The notes beneath the pieces were generated by a model that saw only the letters and a list, made by a program, of their open reading frames with translations, searched no databases and was not told the origin of the DNA. A stretch of DNA of 13,297 nt, from assembly GCA_023398855.1 (NCBI GenBank), contig JAEWRS010000134.1:1-13297 (forward strand). Direction: 5' to 3'. How positions within the stretch are numbered: the stretch's first letter is position 1; every line of letters starts with the position of its first letter. The stretch is from Bacillota bacterium. GTDB taxonomy: Bacteria > Bacillota > Clostridia > Lachnospirales > Lachnospiraceae. Both the position numbers and the translations under genes were made by a program. Positions 6,398 through 13,275 of the stretch are shown one piece after another.

Positions 6398-7828
6398 GTG
6401 GATTACAAGCAAATAAGTGAGCAATTATTACCGCTGCTTGGTGGAAAAGAAAACATAACTTCCAATGCCGCCTGTATGACAAGGCTTCGCGTCGGATTAA
6501 GAGACGTAACCAAAGCTGATATGGAAGGTGTGAAAAAGGTGGAGGGAGTACTTGGAGTGGTAGAAAGTGATACCATTCAGATTGTATTTGGTCCGGGAAA
6601 AGTAAATAAAGTGTTAGAAGAGTTTTATAAACTTACAGGGCTGGCAAAAGGCCAGGCGGAAAATGATATTGGGCAGGATATCAACGAGGTTGCAAAAGAA
6701 AACAAGGCTCTTCAGAAAGCAAAGTATGATAAGCCGGTCCAGAGGTTTTTAAAGAAGATTTCCAATATTTTCGTGGCACTGCTGCCTGGCATTATTGCGG
6801 CAGGTCTGATCAATGGTATCTGTAATGTGATCAACGTTTCTACCGGCGGAAGTCTTTTTGGAGTATGGTGGTACCAATGTATCAGGACTATGGGCTGGGC
6901 CCTGTTTGCTTATCTGCCAGTTCTGGTAGGATACAATGCGGCTAAGGAGTTCGGCGGCTCCGGTGTACTTGGGGCTATTGCAGGAGCAATGTCTATTGTT
7001 AACCCTGGGATGCCTTTGCTGGCTTCGGTAAATGATGCCCAGATACTTCTACCCATCACTAATACGGTATTTAATCCGGCATCAGGCGGCCTTTTAGCTG
7101 CATTGCTCGCAGGCGCGTTTTTTGCTTTTCTTGAAAAAAACATAAGAAAGCGTATGCCTGATATGATTGATACCTTTATAAGCCCTCTTTTAGTGCTAAT
7201 TATTGGAGGGATTGTTTCACTTCTGGTAATCCAGCCCCTGGGTGCAGGGCTGACAAAAGTGATCTATACCACACTGAGCTTTGTATATGAAAAAATGGGA
7301 GTTGTGGGAGGATATATTTTATCTGCAGGCTTTCTGCCGCTGGTAGCGGTAGGCTTGCATCAGGCTCTGACTCCTATTCATGCCCTTTTAAATGATCCCG
7401 CAGGTGCAACAAAAGGCATTAACTATCTCCTTCCCATCCTCATGATGGCAGGCGGCGGGCAGGTGGGGGCTGGTATTGCGTTGTACGTAAAAACAAAAAA
7501 TGTGAGACTGAAAAGATATATCAGGGATTCCATCCCAGTAGGGATTCTTGGAATCGGAGAGCCCATGATGTATGCTGTGACTCTTCCCCTAGGAAAATCC
7601 TTTATTACTGCTTGTGTGGGCTCAGGCTTCGGAGGAGCTGCCGCCGCTTTTATGCACCTTGGTGCGGTTTCCCAGGGCGTGTCCGGATTGTTTGGTTTAC
7701 TGATCGTTCAGCCAGGTCAGCAGATTGGTTACATAGTATCCATGCTTATCGCTTATGCAGGCGGCTTTTTGCTGACCTACTTTGTTGGAGTAGATGAAGA
7801 CAGAATCAATGAAGTATATGGAGAGTAA
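6398..7828 (+). CDS. murP: PTS EIIBC permease, MurNAc-specific (MurP-like)
   Basis: This 476-residue membrane transporter of the glucose/sucrose PTS superfamily takes up a sugar and phosphorylates it during import. The EIIB domain (about 1-80) carries the phosphorylated cysteine C26 in AACMTRLRVG. After a linker, the EIIC domain (about 115-465) has around ten membrane segments, with GLHQALTPIH (319-328) and the sugar-site motif GIGEPMMYAVTLP (385-397). No EIIA domain is fused or encoded nearby, so a shared EIIA (Crr type) from elsewhere must supply phosphate. The start is GTG with TGGAGG 6 nt upstream. Lying between murQ and mupG, its substrate is most likely MurNAc or the disaccharide MurNAc-GlcNAc, as shown for S. 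aureus MurP. The PTS class is certain; the substrate is inferred from the operon. Confidence 0.92.
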   Translation: MDYKQISEQLLPLLGGKENITSNAACMTRLRVGLRDVTKADMEGVKKVEGVLGVVESDTIQIVFGPGKVNKVLEEFYKLTGLAKGQAENDIGQDINEVAKENKALQKAKYDKPVQRFLKKISNIFVALLPGIIAAGLINGICNVINVSTGGSLFGVWWYQCIRTMGWALFAYLPVLVGYNAAKEFGGSGVLGAIAGAMSIVNPGMPLLASVNDAQILLPITNTVFNPASGGLLAALLAGAFFAFLEKNIRKRMPDMIDTFISPLLVLIIGGIVSLLVIQPLGAGLTKVIYTTLSFVYEKMGVVGGYILSAGFLPLVAVGLHQALTPIHALLNDPAGATKGINYLLPILMMAGGGQVGAGIALYVKTKNVRLKRYIRDSIPVGILGIGEPMMYAVTLPLGKSFITACVGSGFGGAAAAFMHLGAVSQGVSGLFGLLIVQPGQQIGYIVSMLIAYAGGFLLTYFVGVDEDRINEVYGE

Positions 7829-8878
7829 ATGAATACTGGAATTTCAATATATTTTTCAACTGGAATGAAAAAAAATGAAGCCCTTATAAAAAAGGCGGTG
7901 GAATGTGGAGTCAAGTATGTTTTTACTTCACTCCACATTCCGGAAGAAACAGGAATTAATTATGGCGAAGACGTACAAGGGCTGCTGAAGCTGTGCAGGG
8001 ATGGCCAATTAAACCTTATTGTTGATGTGGGCCCGGAAACCCTGGAAAAGCTGGGGACAAATAATATCTTGGAATTAAAAGACTTTGGAGTTACCCATGT
8101 CCGCCTTGATTATGGCTTTGATGCCAAAGAAACAGTACAGATATCCAAAGACTTTTATGTGGTATTTAATGCCTCCACAATTATGGAGGAAGAGCTTTTG
8201 GCGTGGAAAGAGCATGGCGCTGATTTTACCAGATTTGCAGCGTGCCACAATTTTTATCCAAAGCAGTTTACTGCCCTGTCCCTTAAGCAGACAAAGGAAA
8301 TGAACCAGAGGTTTAAATATCTTGGCTTTACCACCATGGCTTTTGTGCCTGGGAATCGGGAGCTGAGAGGACCATTGTTTGAAGGACTTCCCACAGTGGA
8401 ATCGCACAGGGGAAGAAAGGACCAGGTGCTCTTAAACATGCTTGAACTTTATTCTGAGGGCTTATGCGATGTTGTGCTGGTTGGTGATGTAGATGTGGAA
8501 GAACGGGACTGGAAGGATATACAATGCTTAAGCAGTGATTATGTAGAGCTGAACGCAGACATCCTTCCATCCTATGAATTTGTGAAAGACAGCATTCATC
8601 ATGACAGGCCGGATTCCAGTGAATACGTCATCCGTTCCCAGGAATCGAGACAATATAAGCAGGATATACAGCCTGAGAAGGAATACAAGGCACAAATAAG
8701 GAAGCAGGGAAGTATCTGCATTTCCAATAAGAATTATTTAAGGTATATGGGGGAGCTTGAGATAGCCAGAACTGATCTGCCCTGGGATGACAGGGTAAAT
8801 ATGATTGGTCAGGTGCAGGATAGCCATATAAAGTATCTGCCCTTTGTTCAAAAGGGTCTTGGAGTGAAGTTCATATAA
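7829..8878 (+). CDS. mupG: 6-phospho-N-acetylmuramidase MupG (DUF871 family)
   Basis: This 349-residue cytosolic hydrolase is of the MupG/DUF871 family. In S. aureus MupG cleaves MurNAc-6-phosphate-GlcNAc into MurNAc-6P and GlcNAc. The N-terminal TIM barrel (about 1-235) shows GISIYFSTG (4-12), FTSLHIPEE (32-40), IVDVGPETL (64-72), the strongly typical ACHNFYPKQFTALS (138-151), and GLPTVESHR (186-194). The C-terminal part (about 240-349) is the smaller domain common to the family. The ATG directly follows the murP stop codon, and GGAGAG inside the murP end serves as ribosome binding site, so translation is probably coupled. Its presence indicates that the operon handles the disaccharide MurNAc-GlcNAc and not only free MurNAc. 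It is the last gene before a strong terminator. Confidence 0.94.
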   Translation: MNTGISIYFSTGMKKNEALIKKAVECGVKYVFTSLHIPEETGINYGEDVQGLLKLCRDGQLNLIVDVGPETLEKLGTNNILELKDFGVTHVRLDYGFDAKETVQISKDFYVVFNASTIMEEELLAWKEHGADFTRFAACHNFYPKQFTALSLKQTKEMNQRFKYLGFTTMAFVPGNRELRGPLFEGLPTVESHRGRKDQVLLNMLELYSEGLCDVVLVGDVDVEERDWKDIQCLSSDYVELNADILPSYEFVKDSIHHDRPDSSEYVIRSQESRQYKQDIQPEKEYKAQIRKQGSICISNKNYLRYMGELEIARTDLPWDDRVNMIGQVQDSHIKYLPFVQKGLGVKFI

Positions 8879-8922
8879 AAAAGGTCTGTAAACCGGTATT
8901 TCTAGTGTTTACAGACCTTTTT
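8878..8922. terminator. Bidirectional terminator between mupG and the protease gene
   Basis: GGTCTGTAAAC (8883-8893) and GTTTACAGACC (8907-8917) form a perfect 11-bp stem with a 13-nt loop, flanked by an A-run (8877-8882) and a T-run (8918-8922). It begins at the mupG stop codon and lies 23 nt beyond the end of the converging protease gene, so it can serve both. Confidence 0.93.
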
Positions 8923-8945
8923 GCATCCGTTACAGCTGGCATCAG

Positions 8946-10238
8946 TTATTGCCAGGACAGGGCACTATAGGCATCCAACAGGCCTCCGCTTACCATTTTT
9001 CCTGTAAGGGTATCCAGCTTTCTGCTGGAGCTTAAAAGTATATTTTTTACGTCTGACAGAGAAATGTCCGGCCGGTAAGAATAAAGCATGGCAGCTACTC
9101 CGGTCACCATGGGTGCTGCCATGGAAGTGCCGCTCATAAATCCATAAGAGTCTCCGGGAACTGTGCTTAAGATATAGCTGCCGGGGGCGGCTATGTCAAC
9201 GCTGCTGGCACCATAGTTTGAATCCTTGCTTAAGCTTCCGTCAAATAAGAGGTTTGCCACGGAAATTACGTTATCATAGGGAAGGGAAGCCGGATAAACA
9301 GGGTAAATGTCTGTATCATATCCAAGTCCGGATATTCCTCCGTTTCCGCAGGAAACCACAAATAGCATATTAGAGTTTTTAATTGTCTGAGCCAGTTCTT
9401 CGTTATAAGCGGTGGTTCCCATGCTTAGGTTACAGATGGAAGCGCCTTGGGCTTCGGCATAATGAATGGCCTGAACCACCATCTCCGGTGTACCGGCACC
9501 ATTTTCACCACCAAGAGCTTTTAGGGGCATTATCTTCACAAAATGATTATCTGTAATGCCGGCAATGCCGTAAGATCCGCGGACAGCGCTGATGGTGCCT
9601 GCCGCATGGGTTCCATGAGTGTCTTCACTTCCGGTAAAGACCTGGTTATTTCCAGAATAAAAGTTCCAGCCATGCACATCATCAATGTATCCGTTGCCGT
9701 CGTTATCAATTCCATCTCCATCAATCTCACCGGGATTGGTCCAAATGGCGTTTTTAAGTTCCAGATGATTGATGTCAATGCCAGTATCAATGACGGCGAC
9801 AATGACAGACCGCTTGTTCGCCGCCTGGTCGTATAGTTTCCATGCCGGCTGAATGTTAATGTCAATTCCGGTTGCTGCACCAATTACGGTGGATTCATAA
9901 TCTCCGGGGCCGGGGGTAGAGACACCGCTCCCCGATTTGCGTCCGTCATATAGGTTATCAATGGCTTTGAATTTAGATTTCAATTCAACAAGACGGAACT
10001 CTCCGTCATTTTTTAACCCCCACTGGTAAGTGGAAAATTCGTCTGAAGGGGATAAGTTAACAAGACCAGGGCCAAGAGCCATAACCTGCAGATCTTGTCC
10101 ACTGTAGGAAGAATTTGCCTGAAGCGCGCTGTCTGAAATTTTTACAGGTACTGCCTCTGAAGTGAATGTGCTAAAATAGGTCTGACCCGTAAAAAAGAGC
10201 GTGAGGACCAGAAAGGCAGCGCATATTGTCTTTTTCAT
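8946..10238 (-). CDS. Secreted subtilisin-like serine protease (S8 family)
   Basis: This 430-residue exported peptidase has a signal peptide at residues 1-29 and a pro-region or N-terminal extension to about 125. The catalytic triad is intact: D151 (VIDTGID), H208 (DTHGTHAAGT), and S372 (GTSMAAPMVTG), with oxyanion N299 (SCGNG). A DGDGIDNDGNGYIDD loop (173-187) is typical of calcium-binding S8 enzymes. The YQWGLKNDG element (71-79), usually close to the catalytic Asp region, is separated here from the GIDINIQPAW segment (124-133) by about 45 residues rich in Gly, Ser and charged residues. There is no C-terminal anchor or added domain. AAGGAGAT (10246-10253) precedes the ATG. It is monocistronic, with its own promoter candidate and a shared terminator. 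Family and secretion are sure; the target protein is unknown. Confidence 0.95.
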   Translation of the reverse strand: MKKTICAAFLVLTLFFTGQTYFSTFTSEAVPVKISDSALQANSSYSGQDLQVMALGPGLVNLSPSDEFSTYQWGLKNDGEFRLVELKSKFKAIDNLYDGRKSGSGVSTPGPGDYESTVIGAATGIDINIQPAWKLYDQAANKRSVIVAVIDTGIDINHLELKNAIWTNPGEIDGDGIDNDGNGYIDDVHGWNFYSGNNQVFTGSEDTHGTHAAGTISAVRGSYGIAGITDNHFVKIMPLKALGGENGAGTPEMVVQAIHYAEAQGASICNLSMGTTAYNEELAQTIKNSNMLFVVSCGNGGISGLGYDTDIYPVYPASLPYDNVISVANLLFDGSLSKDSNYGASSVDIAAPGSYILSTVPGDSYGFMSGTSMAAPMVTGVAAMLYSYRPDISLSDVKNILLSSSRKLDTLTGKMVSGGLLDAYSALSWQ

Positions 10239-10283
10239 AATTTCTATCTCCTTAAATGTGAAGCAATTGTTGAAATTGTTCCT

Positions 10284-10312
10284 ATTATATCAAAATGCCG
10301 GCTTACTGGCTA
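10284..10312 (-). promoter_or_regulatory. Promoter of the protease gene
   Basis: Reading the minus strand, TAGCCA (10307-10312), a 17-nt spacer and TATAAT (10284-10289) form a promoter. TGA immediately before the -10 makes an extended -10 element, which offsets the weak -35. The leader is about 40 nt. Confidence 0.65.
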
Positions 10313-10514
10313 GTCTATTTCTGGAAAGAAATACCAGCCAAAGCAGAAAGAGCTTGTCTCAATCTGCCATTTGGTGCAGCGCCGGATTTAATACTTCGTT
10401 TAAGCATTATACCATAATCTTACGCCACAGGCTGGAAAAATATGTTAAAATTATTTTAATTTTTATATGAGAAATGCTTAAACAGCATCAGGCAGAAAGA
10501 CTTTTTCCCGGTAG

Positions 10515-10543
10515 TTGCCATTTTGTACGTCAAATGATAATAT
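10515..10543 (+). promoter_or_regulatory. Candidate promoter of the acyltransferase gene
   Basis: TTGCCA (10515-10520), a 17-nt spacer and TAATAT (10538-10543), with TGA before the -10, form the best-spaced pair. A perfect TATAAT lies at 10541-10546 but is 20 nt from this -35. Either lies about 40 nt upstream of the start codon. Confidence 0.45.
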
Positions 10544-10572
10544 AATTCTATATATCTGCTTTGCTTCTGAAA

Positions 10573-10578
10573 GGAGGG
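10573..10578 (+). promoter_or_regulatory. Ribosome binding site that decides the acyltransferase start
   Basis: GGAGGG, within AAAGGAGGG, lies 3 nt before the ATG at 10582 (5 nt counting from GGAG). An in-frame TTG at 10561 would place this site inside the coding region and has none of its own. Confidence 0.75.
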
Positions 10579-10581
10579 CCT

Positions 10582-11619
10582 ATGGAGGAAAAGAGATTCC
10601 GCAATAAGATTAACTGGTTTACATTCTTTTTCAGTGTGCTGGTCATATGGGTCCACTCTTACAATGCAGTTCTTTTCCTGGGCAGCAACAGGGCTGCTTA
10701 CCAGGTTGACGCTTTGGAGCGTTTTTTGGGAGACCAAGTGGCACAGATCGCTGTACCAGGATTTTTTCTTATATCCTCATATCTTTTCTTCCGGAATTTT
10801 TCACTGGACCGGCTTTGGAATAAATGGGACGCCAGGATCAGGAGTGTGCTCGTGCCTTATATCTTATGGAACCTTTTGTATTATTTAGGCTATGTAATAG
10901 GTAGCCATATACCTGCAATGTCCGGAATCATCGGGAAAGGGAAGATACCCTTCCGCTTTACCATAGCAGCAGACGCGGTCCTTCATTATACGTATAATTA
11001 TGTATTCTGGTATTTACACCAGCTGATCATTTTAATTTTTCTCGCTCCAATGATCTACCTTTTTATCAGAAAAAGGCTGACAGGGATTTTATTTCTGACC
11101 GGAATACTGGCTGCAATTTATTTTGGCGCCGCTTTGCCGATTGTGAATCTGGATGCTCTTTTTTACTATAGCTTTGGGGCGTTTACTGCGATTCAAGAAA
11201 AAAAGTTTGCCGAACAGGCCTGGAACCGGAGACGCTTTTTGGCAGGACTCGCCGTTGTGGCTGTTGGTCTGCTCATAAAGGGCTTAGACCTCCCTGGAAG
11301 CATAAAGGGTGAGGTTGCGGCAACCACTGTAATGTTCCGCCTTTTTATTCCTGTGGGTTTATGGCTTCTGGTTCCGGATGCTTTTTTGGGAGAAGCGAAG
11401 GATTGGATGAAACAGAATTTCTTTCTTTATGCCATTCATTTTGCTGTTGTGCGTCTGATTAATAAAACGGGAGCATTTCTGCTCCCTGGTTTTCCGGCAC
11501 TGCCTCTTGGTTTTTTCCTGCTTATGCCGGTATTGTGCGTGATATTCAGTTACTGGGCAGGCCTTTTTCTGCGCCGTTACCTTCCGGCTTTCTGGAACCT
11601 TCTTAACGGAGGCCGGTAA
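10582..11619 (+). CDS. Membrane acyltransferase, acyltransferase-3 family
   Basis: This 345-residue integral membrane protein has around eight to ten hydrophobic segments across its whole length. The first segment carries FTFFFSVLVIWVHSYN, with H25, the conserved first-helix histidine of the acyltransferase-3/OafA-like family. The second (about 56-72) reads VPGFFLISSYLFF, another family hallmark. The middle shows FWYLHQLIILIFLAPMIYLF, and the end VLCVIFSYWAGLFLRRYLP. Such enzymes transfer acetyl or other acyl groups to surface sugars or lipids. There is no SGNH partner domain. It is a single-gene unit whose stop lies 7 bp from the end of the converging methyltransferase gene. The family is confident; donor and acceptor are unknown, and a link to wall-polymer modification is only suggested by the neighbours. 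Confidence 0.85.
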   Translation: MEEKRFRNKINWFTFFFSVLVIWVHSYNAVLFLGSNRAAYQVDALERFLGDQVAQIAVPGFFLISSYLFFRNFSLDRLWNKWDARIRSVLVPYILWNLLYYLGYVIGSHIPAMSGIIGKGKIPFRFTIAADAVLHYTYNYVFWYLHQLIILIFLAPMIYLFIRKRLTGILFLTGILAAIYFGAALPIVNLDALFYYSFGAFTAIQEKKFAEQAWNRRRFLAGLAVVAVGLLIKGLDLPGSIKGEVAATTVMFRLFIPVGLWLLVPDAFLGEAKDWMKQNFFLYAIHFAVVRLINKTGAFLLPGFPALPLGFFLLMPVLCVIFSYWAGLFLRRYLPAFWNLLNGGR

Positions 11620-11626
11620 ATGTATT

Positions 11627-12538
11627 CTAAGCCCACCATCGTCCGGAAGCTCCGCAGGGAAGAACCAGTCCGGTCCCGGTTACTGGAAGGCCTACTTCAT
11701 CGGCTTGTACTGTTCCGCCGTATTTTCCAACGATTTCTGTAGAAATCATATAGGAAAGAACAGAAGGAGCCAGCCCTGTGGTATAGGAGTTAATTAAAAA
11801 GAAGAGTGGCTGATCCGACAAAAGCTGGGAACAAAGCTTAACAAATGGATAGATGGAATCTTCAATTTTCCAGATTTCGCCCTTTGGCCCTCTTCCGTAT
11901 GAGGGAGGATCCATGATAATCCCATCGTAATGACTGCCTCTTCTTATCTCTCTTTCTACGAATTTAGCACAGTCATCCACGATCCAGCGGATGGAAGCAG
12001 ACTCTAAATTGGAGGAGCGGGCATTTTCTTTGGCCCAGCCAACCATTCCTTTAGACGCGTCTACGTGAGTAACAGAGGCGCCCGCCTGTGCAGCCGCCAG
12101 GGTGGCGCCTCCCGTGTAGGCAAATAAATTAAGCACCTTTACAGGCCGTCCGGCTTGTTTTATTTTTTCGCTGAACCAGTCCCAGTTTGCGGCTTGCTCC
12201 GGAAAAAGCCCTGTATGTTTAAAGCTGAAGGGTTTTAACTGAAAGGTCAGATTCTTATAGCTGATGGTCCACTGTTCAGGAAGGTCAAAAAACTCCCATT
12301 CCCCGCCGCCCTTGGCGCTGCGGTGATAATGTCCGTTCATCTTTTTCCAGCCTTTTTCCGTCTTAGGTGTAGACCAGATCACCTGCGGATCAGGGCGTAC
12401 AAGAAGATAGTTTCCCCAACGTTCCAGCTTTTCTCCTTCTGAACAATCTATTACTTCATAATCTTTCCAGCTGTCTGCAATCCACATAATCGGTGCCGCC
12501 CTTTCCATAATTAATAATTGTTTCATCAAATGGTTCAT
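11627..12538 (-). CDS. Class I SAM-dependent methyltransferase (COG1092-like)
   Basis: This 303-residue cytosolic methyltransferase is related to the RlmI/RlmL-type 23S rRNA methyltransferases. A front domain (about 20-105) has the conserved EGEKLERWGNYLLVRPDPQVIW (positions 34-55). The Rossmann domain follows: SAM motif NLFAYTGGATLAAAQAGA (137-154), acidic VDASKG (159-164), DDC (188-190), catalytic DPPSYGRGPKG (210-220), and a PCGASGRW tail (294-301). It is shorter than RlmI (about 390 residues) because it has no N-terminal PUA domain, so an rRNA target is possible but not shown. The first ATG is used: an in-frame stop lies six codons upstream. No clear Shine-Dalgarno is visible, and MKQ four codons further in is an alternative start. 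A near-consensus promoter lies about 85 nt upstream. Confidence 0.88.
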   Translation of the reverse strand: MNHLMKQLLIMERAAPIMWIADSWKDYEVIDCSEGEKLERWGNYLLVRPDPQVIWSTPKTEKGWKKMNGHYHRSAKGGGEWEFFDLPEQWTISYKNLTFQLKPFSFKHTGLFPEQAANWDWFSEKIKQAGRPVKVLNLFAYTGGATLAAAQAGASVTHVDASKGMVGWAKENARSSNLESASIRWIVDDCAKFVEREIRRGSHYDGIIMDPPSYGRGPKGEIWKIEDSIYPFVKLCSQLLSDQPLFFLINSYTTGLAPSVLSYMISTEIVGKYGGTVQADEVGLPVTGTGLVLPCGASGRWWA

Positions 12539-12629
12539 AGCTTGATTTACTGATCAAAGGCAAGCAAAACCCAGGAAAAATACAGCAAATTAGCCGTTCC
12601 AGGAACCAAAGGTAAATGGAACTTCTTAG

Positions 12630-12658
12630 ATTATACTGGATAGAATGAAGAGCGTCAA
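12630..12658 (-). promoter_or_regulatory. Strong promoter of the methyltransferase gene
   Basis: On the minus strand, TTGACG (12653-12658), a 17-nt spacer and a perfect TATAAT (12630-12635) form a near-consensus sigma-A promoter. The leader of about 85 nt contains GTTCCTGGAAC, an 11-bp palindrome (12596-12606). Confidence 0.8.
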
Positions 12659-12739
12659 GTACAGGCAAAACCATGAGAATGCATCAGAAATCACACCTTG
12701 TCTATGCACTTTATATAATATAGTATAAATTGAAAAAAT

Positions 12740-12745
12740 GAGGTG
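12740..12745 (+). promoter_or_regulatory. Ribosome binding site that decides the Cys-rich protein start
   Basis: GAGGTG lies 7 nt before the ATG at 12753. The in-frame ATG at 12738 has only A-rich sequence before it and would overlap this site. Several TATAAT-like hexamers lie just upstream (12714-12729), but no well-placed -35 is evident. Confidence 0.65.
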
Positions 12746-12752
12746 TAAATTT

Positions 12753-12998
12753 ATGTGCTGTTTTAATATAGGCTTTACCGTTGGCAACTGTGGCTGTAAC
12801 CGCTGGTGCAGCTGGGGAATCAACAACGGCTGCGGTAACTGGGGCTGGAATAACAACTGCAACTGTGGTTGGAATAACAACCGCATTTGTGGCTGGAACA
12901 ATGGTTGTAATTGGGGCTGCAATAACGGCTGTTGCAACCAATGCAACCGGTGCAACAGATGCTGTGGTAACTGTGGCTGCAATAATCGCTGCAATTAA
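12753..12998 (+). CDS. Cys/Asn/Gly/Trp-rich repeat mini-protein, function unknown
   Basis: I do not recognise this gene. It would encode 81 residues, of which about 25 are Asn, 20 Cys, 14 Gly and 7 Trp, so roughly four fifths of the chain uses four residue types. After MCCFNIGFTVGN the whole chain is built of short motifs such as CGWNNN, GCNNG, CNRC and CGNCGC, with near-octapeptide repeats GWNNNCNC, GWNNNRIC and GWNNGCNW at about residues 31-54. There is no signal peptide, membrane segment or acidic region; the chain is basic through a few Arg. The reading frame is supported by a GAGGTG site 7 nt upstream and a terminator directly after the stop. Possible roles, all inference, are a disulfide-crosslinked spore-coat or surface structural protein, a metal-binding protein, or a peptide precursor. 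No maturation enzyme lies beside it, unless the divergent methyltransferase is one. Confidence 0.7.
   Translation: MCCFNIGFTVGNCGCNRWCSWGINNGCGNWGWNNNCNCGWNNNRICGWNNGCNWGCNNGCCNQCNRCNRCCGNCGCNNRCN
12843..12935 (+). repeat. 24-bp tandem coding repeats in the Cys-rich gene
   Basis: Four units start at 12843, 12867, 12891 and 12915, each opening GGC/GGT-TGG-AAT/AAC-AAC/AAT (the last with TGC in place of TGG, and 21 bp long). They encode GWNNNCNC, GWNNNRIC, GWNNGCNW and GCNNGCC. The divergence is mainly at codon third positions, which is consistent with selection on the protein in this frame. Confidence 0.75.
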
Positions 12999-13008
12999 TT
13001 GGATAAAT

Positions 13009-13038
13009 AGGGCGGGTTCATCGGACCCGCCTTATTCT
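13009..13038 (+). terminator. Terminator after the Cys-rich gene
   Basis: GGCGGGT (13011-13017) pairs with ACCCGCC (13025-13031), extended inward by T-G and C-G pairs around a 3-nt loop. The T-rich TTATTCTT follows. It starts about 10 nt after the stop codon. Confidence 0.8.
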
Positions 13039-13275
13039 TATCACATTGCTTTCCTTTATTTTTGTTAATTGTAGGTGGGTGCTTAAGAGGCAGTGGCTGC
13101 AGCAATCCCCTTATATTTTACCCTTTGGACACCGTTTTAAGGTGCTGTACCAGGCTTTGATAGAGCATTGAATAATTTCGTAATAGAATTGAAAGATTAA
13201 AACAGTTGAATAATCTAAGATTAATTGTTAAAATAAATATTAACAGAAAAGGAAATCCCTGTAAGGAGTGAAGAT
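13039..13275. other. Intergenic region upstream of the last gene
   Basis: No gene is apparent. A short CACC-GTTTTAA-GGTG hairpin lies near 13128-13144, and the last 100 bases are A/T-rich and carry promoter elements. Confidence 0.45.
13206..13234 (+). promoter_or_regulatory. Candidate promoter of the last gene
   Basis: TTGAAT (13206-13211), a 17-nt spacer and TAAAAT (13229-13234) lie about 40 nt before the start codon. A second, weaker pair is TTGAAA (13189-13194), a 16-nt spacer and TAATCT (13211-13216). Confidence 0.55.

Larger units (their letters stand above)
10239..10581. other. Divergent intergenic region, protease versus acyltransferase
   Basis: This 343-bp stretch encodes no credible gene. 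It holds the protease promoter, the acyltransferase promoter, and a second minus-strand extended -10 (TGGTATAAT, 10406-10414) without a recognisable -35. It also has a perfect A/T-rich palindrome, TTAAAAT-T-ATTTTAA (10445-10459). Open frames crossing it lack ribosome binding sites and run into the neighbouring genes in other frames. Confidence 0.5.

Noticed and set aside
7829..8878. A novel enzyme next to the PTS gene
   Set aside because: The HNFYP and GLPTVESHR segments match the known MupG/DUF871 family, so this is an established function.
10201..10470. 89-codon plus-strand open frame across the protease start and divergent promoter region
   Set aside because: It overlaps the protease signal-peptide codons antisense, crosses the promoter elements and has no ribosome binding site.
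12843..12935. Short evenly spaced repeats as a possible CRISPR array
   Set aside because: The 24-bp units are contiguous, have no spacers, and keep a coding frame. No cas gene is present.
12626..12994. Leu/Gln/Pro-rich and Ala/Val/Pro-rich open frames on the minus strand over the Cys-rich gene
   Set aside because: Their repetitive composition is the mirror of the plus-strand repeat, and they lack a ribosome binding site. One runs through the methyltransferase promoter.
12781..13068. Ala/Thr/Val-rich open frame overlapping the Cys-rich gene (+ strand)
   Set aside because: It arises from reading the GGC/TGC/AAT repeat codons in another frame, has no ribosome binding site and runs through the terminator hairpin.
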